64,000 nucleotides of DNA from an uncultured Cyclobacteriaceae bacterium. GTDB taxonomy: Bacteria; Bacteroidota; Bacteroidia; Cytophagales; Cyclobacteriaceae. The notes under the pieces were generated by a model. That model saw only the letters and a list, made by a program, of their open reading frames with translations, ran no database searches and was not told the origin of the DNA. The stretch is from NCBI GenBank assembly GCA_947492745.1, contig CANLOE010000012.1:22495-86494 (forward strand), given 5' to 3'. The stretch's first letter is position 1. Each line of letters begins with the position of its first letter. This document shows positions 10,101-16,900 of the stretch, piece after piece. Made by a program: the position numbers and the translations under genes.

Positions 10101-12466
10101 TATACTTCAAAAGCCTGCTTGAGACCTTCTATTTCTATGGGGTCACCCAAAGGGGTACCTGTACCATGCGCTTCTATGTAACCCACATCCCTAGGGTACC
10201 GTAGTCCCGATGACCGATAGGCTGCCAGTAAAAGTTCCTCTTGGGCCTTGGAGTTTGGGGTTGTCAAGGTATTCGTTTTGCCTCCATGGTTGATGGCACT
10301 CCCCTTCACCACTCCATAGATATGGTCTCCATCGCTCTTTGCCTTGCTCAATGGTTTTAAAATAGTAATCCCCACTCCTTCACTTCTGACATAACCATTC
10401 GCAGCGGCATCGAAGGTCTTGCATTGTCCATCTGCGCTCAACATTCCCGCCCTTTGATAGGATAGGGTCTGTTCCGGGTTCAAAAGTGCATTGACCCCAC
10501 CGACAATGGCTATTCCACAACTTTTGTCCTTGAGGTTTTTTACAGCTTCATGAAAAGCGACCAAAGAAGAAGAACAGGCTGTGTCTATTGCCTTGCTCGG
10601 ACCATGAACATCGAGCAGATAGGAAATTCGATTGGCCAAAATGGAATGGGATGAACCTATGGTATCATAGGCCTTTATTTCTTTGTTATCCCCCGCCCTG
10701 CACAAGGAGTAATAGTCGAAGCCTGAAACGCCTATAAAAACCCCTGTATCACTTCCGCCCATGGTTTGGGGGGCTATACCGGCATCTTCCAATGCAGTAT
10801 ATACCGACTCCAGTACCATTCTGTGTTGGGGGTCCATGAACCTTGCCTCTTCCGGGGATATGCCGAAAAATCGAGGGTCGAACTTGTCTATATCATCAAC
10901 AAAGCCTCCATATTGGATTTTTTCATCTTCCAAATTTAAATCTTTCCAAATAGGCCATTGCCGCCGGTCTTGGGGAACAGTACCCGTCACCGATCGGTTT
11001 TCGGACAATATATTCCAAAACGCTTCCTTGGTATCCGCTCCGGGAACTCGAAAAGACATACCCACAATAGCGATATCCATCGCATTCAAAGCTGCATCAC
11101 TGTCCATTATTTCCTTTTTAGGAGTATCTTTTTTTTCCGGAGAATGCTCCTCCAAGAGGTGGGAAGTAATGGCATCAATGGTATAGAGCCCAAAAAATTT
11201 ACTCGGATTAGTGGATAGATGGTAGGTGACATTCAGGTATTCGGACAACTCTGTCAGTACAATGGATTCTATCCCTACTTGTCTGAGGTCGGTCTTGATA
11301 TGGATATCCGTACCTTCAAATAGCTTGCTCAAAAAATCCTGCACTATTCCATTGAGCTGCCAGTGGGTATACTCCACCTGTTTTCCGGAAGTATCCGTAA
11401 TGGAAATAGTCGTACCAAGGGGCGTGTTCCCGTTCCGGGGTTCAGCTTTTCCTATAGAAGGTCTTTCCTGTCGGGGACTGACAACATTCTGAAGACTTTT
11501 CTCCTCCTTTTTCTTGAGGTTCAATTTCAAGGGCCGCACAAGTTGTTTGACAGTGAATATTTTTGCTATACATTGTTCGTCCTTGATGCGGTGTAGGGAG
11601 GAGGTCAGCTGTACTTTATCATCGTCCAAAAGTTGACAATCTTCCAGCATGTACAATAGTTCATCATCGGCATTGGCATTACCATAGTAATGAATGTCCC
11701 GGGCTATACAATAACCGGACTTTACCCAACTGCCCATGGGTTCATTATCCACTACATCCCCTTGAAAATAAAACCGCTCGCACTTATCATTGATCTTGGG
11801 ATAGGAAGCGAAGTAAAGCAGACCTACACCATTGATATCATCGTAAGGATCCACATTGTATCGCTTTGTGAACAAGGGTTCTTTTTCGAGGACAAACTGT
11901 GTCCCATAAAACCCAATTGTAGTATTGAGAGAATCCCTATCCCTTGCATCAGAAAACAGATACGTTTTGGCATCAAAAAAGTCCTTTGCCAAGTTTGGTA
12001 ACTTATCCAGTTTCTTCAATCTTGCTCTTCCGGAATTCAATGGCCTACCTTTTCTTAACTTCTGGTTATCCTCAGCTTTTCTGGAGGAAAAGACGGACAT
12101 CAGGGAAGCCAATATCGTCCGGTCCCCGGAAGTGACCTTATCCTCACTGAAGAACATTTTGTTTCCATAGAGCGAGAGTTCTCCCTTTAGCTTTATTTTG
12201 TCATTCTCTTTGAAGGAGTACAGGCTATGGTTACTACTCCATTGTAGACGGACAAAACTTGCATAGAGCCTCTCCCCATTACTATCTACGATCTCATTGG
12301 ATTTGGCCCCGAGGCTTTTCGATATCATCTCCCAATGCATATCCCCCAGCTCTTTCAATAGCCAGTTTTCAGAAAGACCGCTCCAGATCATCTGTGGTAT
12401 GTTCAGCTTTAGGCTTCTGTTCCCAGTAGTAATGTTCTTTCCCTTAATGACTGTCTTTTTGTCCAT
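7163..12466 (-). CDS. PKS with N-terminal LnmK-like domain: LnmK-ACP / KS-ACP / KS
   Basis: 1767 aa. Residues about 15-315 resemble LnmK (Pnap_2097 family), the double-hotdog acyltransferase/decarboxylase of leinamycin biosynthesis: LSENWLLKELGDMHW, ERLYASFVRLQW, GVGLLYFASYPKINDKCE. Then ACP1 (about 368-450, QVGIESIVL), KS1 (about 462-892; DTACSSSL, EAHGTGT, TNIGHLEAAAG, a normal elongating KS), a post-KS linker ending PTYPFAKERYW, ACP2 (about 1065-1142, DFGIDSI) and KS2 (about 1167-1584; DTACSSFFV, ESHGTGM, VLGHLEAASG). The chain ends after the KS2 linker, so the ACP must come in trans, probably from 6665-6916. LnmK turns methylmalonyl-CoA into propionyl-ACP; here it could prime the assembly line or supply a beta-branch donor. 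The gene lies last among the PKS genes, against colinearity if it is the starter. Confidence 0.92.
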   Translation of the reverse strand: MDKKTVIKGKNITTGNRSLKLNIPQMIWSGLSENWLLKELGDMHWEMISKSLGAKSNEIVDSNGERLYASFVRLQWSSNHSLYSFKENDKIKLKGELSLYGNKMFFSEDKVTSGDRTILASLMSVFSSRKAEDNQKLRKGRPLNSGRARLKKLDKLPNLAKDFFDAKTYLFSDARDRDSLNTTIGFYGTQFVLEKEPLFTKRYNVDPYDDINGVGLLYFASYPKINDKCERFYFQGDVVDNEPMGSWVKSGYCIARDIHYYGNANADDELLYMLEDCQLLDDDKVQLTSSLHRIKDEQCIAKIFTVKQLVRPLKLNLKKKEEKSLQNVVSPRQERPSIGKAEPRNGNTPLGTTISITDTSGKQVEYTHWQLNGIVQDFLSKLFEGTDIHIKTDLRQVGIESIVLTELSEYLNVTYHLSTNPSKFFGLYTIDAITSHLLEEHSPEKKDTPKKEIMDSDAALNAMDIAIVGMSFRVPGADTKEAFWNILSENRSVTGTVPQDRRQWPIWKDLNLEDEKIQYGGFVDDIDKFDPRFFGISPEEARFMDPQHRMVLESVYTALEDAGIAPQTMGGSDTGVFIGVSGFDYYSLCRAGDNKEIKAYDTIGSSHSILANRISYLLDVHGPSKAIDTACSSSLVAFHEAVKNLKDKSCGIAIVGGVNALLNPEQTLSYQRAGMLSADGQCKTFDAAANGYVRSEGVGITILKPLSKAKSDGDHIYGVVKGSAINHGGKTNTLTTPNSKAQEELLLAAYRSSGLRYPRDVGYIEAHGTGTPLGDPIEIEGLKQAFEVYYKEQGLEYPPANYCGIGSVKTNIGHLEAAAGIIGLIKVLLSMQNGKLPGNPHLKTQSKYITLEGSPFYLTKQTMDWEVPEGHQRIAGVSSFGFGGVNAHVVVEEYRAASQEKYESNGPLIILLSAKDKDRLKERASRLVDYLQKNDQVNLESLAFTLQVGREHMEARLALEVNNVVQLISELTNYLHGENSSILEGSTDVTEEGFVGEEDVPLALMERKVKPLMELWVKGAVIDWQLWYAPGKMPKKIPLPTYPFAKERYWVEERNRAPKQAHGIRSKASIEAFILEQIAALVHIDGKELDKDEFISDFGIDSIQINQLTNTINTVYGIGANAIEMQSHLTISEIAEFVHREVEKETSNPQKEVKHHENGHEGRSNQAEDIAIVGLDLEVPGATSLEELQSLLESEEYEVSPFPKDRWDRLPDQYTRDLDNQDFKGKFLSNPLGFDHKLFKLSVRESMLMDPQHRLLLHSVWRSIENAGYTRTAFASKRTSVFVSINGVDYSDIVKYDQKVDEFSGRGTKRYISANRISHFFNLMGVSETIDTACSSFFVGVKKGMDAIRKGECDQAIICGVQVNLLPFTFQEQSAQGILTGKDRTLPFDIDAEGYVRAEGVGSILLKKESLAVQDKDYLYARLKGAGVAHGGRSLHVTSPNIASHRQAFVDALEDSGVDINRLLAIESHGTGMPLGDESEIHAFSEVFLERGRKNTSKCMIGAAKSVLGHLEAASGALALMKSILALKEGKMFGIKGIKEVSPKCNLDAFSISPRDTSFKRGALPHIIGLHSYGIGGVSSFLLLEEADRGQPEVDGEVWKVFVLSATSPHTLHLYAEHVSEYLKNASDRPTFDFDHFLASYQCNREVMPLRLAIVADTLEDLRLRLNCFSTATAATSVYDNIKDTANPIVRTEKDKSTVQDSMARQWVHGDTVDWGIGSLSKYPYPHYPMDKRKAFWISQEKAEERAVIEETNTTTIKETEFLMLDL

Positions 12467-12479
12467 AATGTGCTTTTTT

Positions 12480-12566
12480 TTAAACGGAAGACTTGTTCTC
12501 TAGTGCATTCTCGTCGGAGCCGAAAATTCTTTTCCAGTGAATACGACCAATGATCAATAGCTTCAT
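12480..12566 (-). CDS. Possible 28-aa leader/short ORF
   Basis: A short frame (MKLLIIGRIHWKRIFG...) with GGAG about 10 bases before its ATG stops 14 bp before the start of the LnmK-PKS. The ribosome site is better than that of most large genes here. It could be a translated leader, a remnant or a chance frame. No family recognised. Confidence 0.2.
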   Translation of the reverse strand: MKLLIIGRIHWKRIFGSDENALENKSSV

Positions 12567-12638
12567 TATTGTTCTCTCCTGACCTATATTTCATGGCCTG
12601 CTTGTACGAAGGCAATCGGATGACCATGCTTTTTTTAA

Positions 12639-12803
12639 CCCAAAATGTTCGTTGGAACTTCGTCATGAGGACTTAAATGGCAATAAATCAGTGCGTTTTC
12701 TTGGGTTCAGCGTAGCACCGCTACGGTTAATTCAAAAAATGCATTCATTTACTGATTTGAAGCCGGTTAAGTCCGGAATAGATTTTCTAATGGACATTTT
12801 GGG
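12639..12803. mobile_element. MITE copy 3, between sulfotransferase and LnmK-PKS
   Basis: A 165-bp element begins cccaaaatgttcg and ends ggacattttggg, flanked by TTTAA at 12634-12638 and 12804-12808. It matches copy 2 (1909-2103) in opposite orientation over its outer ~75 and ~40 bp and contains a central palindrome (gtagcaccgctac). The right-hand duplication overlaps the stop codon of the sulfotransferase (12805-12807), so the insertion left that protein unchanged but separated the two genes. Confidence 0.88.
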
Positions 12804-12804
12804 T

Positions 12805-13896
12805 TTAAATCGTTTGTAGCTTTTCCATTATGGGCGATAGTGCCCTGTTCACTTTTTCCTGAAGCTCTTCGGAATAGTCATGTTTTAGTGTTTTATAGTC
12901 TGATTTACTCGATATCAATACCTCTCTATTAGTCCGGACCACCTCATTATCTTCTATACCCAGTTGGCTGTAAATTTGCTCCAACACCTGTTCGGGGTTG
13001 GCCAATAACCGATCATAGCTTACTTCGACAAGTTCTTCCTTGGTCAATAGATGGCGTTCGTTCAAATAGTGCTCATGCATGACCTTATATTTTTTGATAA
13101 TAACCTCTTCTAACATAGCTTCATCATACGCGACCAGACTATAAGCGTCTTTATTCAGTTTCCACAGTCTCTTGTTGGAATGTATGCAAGCCATGGGGTC
13201 TCTTTTGAGAAAAATGAATTTTGCATCGGGATACATGGATTTCAACAGTTGGATACGACCGGTATTCGGAGGGGACTTGAACACCCAACGTTTATGCCTA
13301 TCTTTTCTCCCCAGTTTTTGCACAAAGTACCTGTGGGCTTTTTTCCACTCCTTTAGGGTAATCTCATCAGCATCGGTAAAGTGTTCTTTCAGTAAACGGT
13401 CGGCGTGATTGGGGTATTGGAATATCCTATTGAAATCACACATGTAAAAGAGGCTGTTGATGGCTACATCATCCTCACTGGGAAAGTCCCAATCAAGGGA
13501 TACCCTGTGGTAAGGATTGACTACTTTCATCTTTTTTGAAAAAAACTGCGATATAGGTTTCAGCACCTTTCCAAAGAACAGATTGATCTCTGGGTAAATG
13601 ACCTGAAACAATGTAGGGGTTTTAAATTGAGGGTCGCAACTCAGCAAATCCTGAAGCCAAGTAGTACCGCTGCGATAAAAGCCCAATACAAATATCGGGG
13701 CTACCGGGGATTCCTGTTTACTGACAAGATTCCTCACATGGACATAGACTGCCTCTACCCATCGGAACGGTTCCAGCAATACGGTTTTGAAAAGCAAAGG
13801 AACCAAAAGCCTCCATTGCTTTTTCTCTGGTAATCCATACTTATAGAGTATCCTGATCAGGTTTATAAAGGGGCTGAACGGTATCAAATGTTTCAT
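12805..13896 (-). CDS. PAPS-dependent sulfotransferase
   Basis: 363 aa, length of the bacterial Sulfotransfer_3 type. The PAPS 5'-phosphosulfate loop reads GFYRSGTTWLQDLL (about residues 72-85), and the 3'-phosphate site fits KRDPMACIHS with Arg and Ser correctly spaced. RWVFKSPPNTGRI is the usual conserved stretch between them. Sulfotransferases move a sulfuryl group from PAPS to an alcohol. It sits immediately downstream of the gene for the terminal KS-KR-ACP-TE module. In curacin and cyanobacterial olefin synthases an ST domain sulfates the beta-hydroxyl before TE-driven decarboxylation, so the same job is a good inference here; sulfation of the finished product is the alternative. No membrane anchor seen. 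Confidence 0.9.
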   Translation of the reverse strand: MKHLIPFSPFINLIRILYKYGLPEKKQWRLLVPLLFKTVLLEPFRWVEAVYVHVRNLVSKQESPVAPIFVLGFYRSGTTWLQDLLSCDPQFKTPTLFQVIYPEINLFFGKVLKPISQFFSKKMKVVNPYHRVSLDWDFPSEDDVAINSLFYMCDFNRIFQYPNHADRLLKEHFTDADEITLKEWKKAHRYFVQKLGRKDRHKRWVFKSPPNTGRIQLLKSMYPDAKFIFLKRDPMACIHSNKRLWKLNKDAYSLVAYDEAMLEEVIIKKYKVMHEHYLNERHLLTKEELVEVSYDRLLANPEQVLEQIYSQLGIEDNEVVRTNREVLISSKSDYKTLKHDYSEELQEKVNRALSPIMEKLQTI

Positions 13897-13958
13897 GTTT
13901 TTTTGGCTTGAACTGATAATGATTGTTTAATGGTTGGGTCGGCCTTTTTCCTTTCGGC

Positions 13959-16900
13959 TCATCTTTCGTCACGAATAAGCTCATTCATTTTTTCGGCAAT
14001 CGATGCTACATTGGGCCGTAAATTCATGCTCAGATGGTCTCCCGGCACTACCTGTATTTCTATCCCTCTCTTGGCCAATGCTATCCAGGGCAATTCAGGA
14101 TGGTCGGGGTCATAATTTTTTCTTCTTTCCAATGCCCTGAAAAAAACCATCCGCCCGTTGTAGGGCTGTGGACTGTACTCGTAGAAAGCATGGGTATTGG
14201 CTTTGAAAACGGAGATGACCCTATCCAGCTGTGCTTCGTTCAGCATGTGATTTTGGTCCTCCATGCTTTTTTCCATCAGTGCTTTTTTAAGGTTCTCCAC
14301 CGCGAAGGTCAAGCGTTCGCTCGGTGGCAGTTTTTCCAAATGGTCCAGGGTAAAAGGTACTTTTTCCACCAAAGAATCGATCATGTAAAACAATATATTG
14401 GCATCACTCTCCATTTTTTGTGGCATGTCCTGGGCCATCGGGGTATCTATCAATGCTACCAAGTCTACTTTCTTACCCAGTGCGGTCAGTTGCTGTGCCA
14501 TTTCGTAAGCAATCATACCTCCCAGGGAAGCACCTCCCAGTAGGTAAGATTCCCTGTCCTGAAAGAGTAATAAGTCCTCCACATACTTCTTGGCCATCAC
14601 CTCTATCTTCCCTATAGGCTCTTCTCCTTGCTCCAAACCTGCAGCCCTATAGCCATAGATAGGCTGATCACCGGGCAACTCTTTTGCCAGATCCTGATAA
14701 AAAAACACTTGACCTCCCACGGGATGTACCAATATGAGCGGGGTTTTCGAAGGGTTCCCTTCTTGGATCTTTACGATGGACAGGTCCGCTATTCTACCTT
14801 CCGGGGGAGGTGAAGGGCGGTTTTCTTTCCTAATACCTATAGTTTCTGCGAGTCCCTCTACCGTGGTCGTGGTCATCAATATAGAAGGGGATAGCTCTGT
14901 ACCGAAGGTCTCGTTGATATTGGTCAACATGGTTATCGCCAAAAGCGAATCCCCTCCCAGTTCAAAAAAATCGTCTTCCCTGCTGATATTATCCGTACCA
15001 ATGGCCTGTTCCCACTGGGCAATCAACCACTGCTCTATATCCATTAGTGAATTTATAGCTCCCCTGCCCTTGACTACGGCTTCGTTTTTTCCTGACGGGA
15101 GAGCGGTAGGCAGCGGATGGCCTCCGATCCATTGGTCTATCCGGGATTGTAAATCACTTGCGGTCACTATAATCTGAGGTACTTTACCGATAAGTGCCAT
15201 TGCTCTTTCAAAAGCCGCTGTAGTTTCTTTTGGTGATAGAGAGACTTCAAGCATACTTGCCCCTAGTTTGGGTACCGGCACAGCGCCGTTGAGATTTTCT
15301 TCATGTTGTAGGCTGTCCCAGTTGACCGATATCCAATGGCTGTTCTTATCGCTATTGTGCTGTTTTTGAACCAGTGCATCCAAATAGTTGTTGGCGGCAG
15401 CATAGGTCGAAAAGCCCAGTCCTCCCAGTACGGATGACAGGGAGGAGAACGCTACACAAAAATCGAGTTCTACTTTTTCAAGTACGCTAAGGAGTACGTT
15501 TGTGCCTTGAATCTTAGCCTGAAACTGTTTCCGGCTATTTTCTCTATCGATATCTTTTATAGGCACAAAGCTGTCTTTTCCCGTAAGAGCCGCGGCATGA
15601 ACGACCCCATTCAGTCTTCCCCATTTTTCCCTTATCATAGTGATGAGTGCTCTCATCTGCTTTTCATCGGAGACATCTGCTTGGTAGGTCAAAACGGTGG
15701 CTTTGCCCGTCTCCATTTTCCGTAGTCGTTCTATTTTTCTTTTGACGGGTGCACTGATGTCCAAGGAGGTGTCCCAGTCCCCCTTATCGGGAAAGCCCGA
15801 TCGGTTGACCAATAGTATGGTGCCTTGGGTCTGCTCGGCCAGGTATTCGGCAATGTTGAGACCAACACCGCCCAGACCTCCGGTAATCATGTAGATGCCC
15901 CCATGCTTTAGCGTTTCTTTTTTCAGGCTTTCTTCCCTTATGTTTTTTTGCTTGTATTCCTGGACCCATCTTTTCCCGGAACGGTAGGCAATACAGGTTT
16001 CTTTCCCTTCACTACGGTACAGTTCGTCGACCAAGGGGCGGATGGATATACCGGTTTTGCCATGTTGTTGTGATAGAGCAGTGATATCTATACTTCGGCA
16101 GTTTATCGTTGGGAATTCTTGTGGGATAACCTTCAGTGCCCCGAGCAGGGTCGCTTTGGAGGGGCTTATCCTTTCCTTTTTATCGACCCGATGCACTCCC
16201 TTGGACAAGACGTTGATGAGCACTTGTGCTGTCCCCAGATGCTCATGTATACTCTTGGCCAAGAAGTTCAGGCTGTAAAATCCCAAGTGAAGGGACTCCG
16301 AGAGCGAGAGTTCATCTATTTTTTCATGGGATTGGGATAGGTTCCATGCATGGAGAATATGATTGGGGACAAGGTTCGATTTTATGGACTCTTGTATCAA
16401 TCGGTCATAGTCCGAAGCTTCGTAGGGGTCGATCTTGTACTCAAGGTCCGAAACTTTTACAAACTCCGTGCCTACCTGTACCACAACTACAGTATCTCCT
16501 TTCGCTGCCATGGACTTTAGGATTTTTTTGTTGATGCTGGCCTCATCGGTAAAAAACAGACAGGTCGATAAGTCAGCGGTCTTGCCTCTATTGGGTTCCA
16601 AGAGTGCTTTTTCTATCCACACGGGTTCGTAGAACCATTCTGAAACTTGGGTATTCTTTGTAGGGGTACTATTGATGGACGAAGGTTTCGGTGTATTTTC
16701 GATAGTGGTACCGGCATCGATATCGATCCAATGATAGGTCTTCTCCCATGGATAGGTGGGCAGTGGAATCCGGTTCCTTTTTTCACCCGCATAGAAACCT
16801 TCCCAATCGATGTCTTTATTCTCAGACCATAGTTCCCCTAGTGTCTCGTAGAGAGACCTGATATCAGCCTGTTCTTTGCGCAGGGGATCCTTGATGGATT

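Noticed and set aside
12805..13896. Sulfotransferase as part of the adjacent PKS protein (ST domain)
   Set aside because: A clear start and a 62-bp gap with a stop separate it from the TE-containing gene; it is a free protein.
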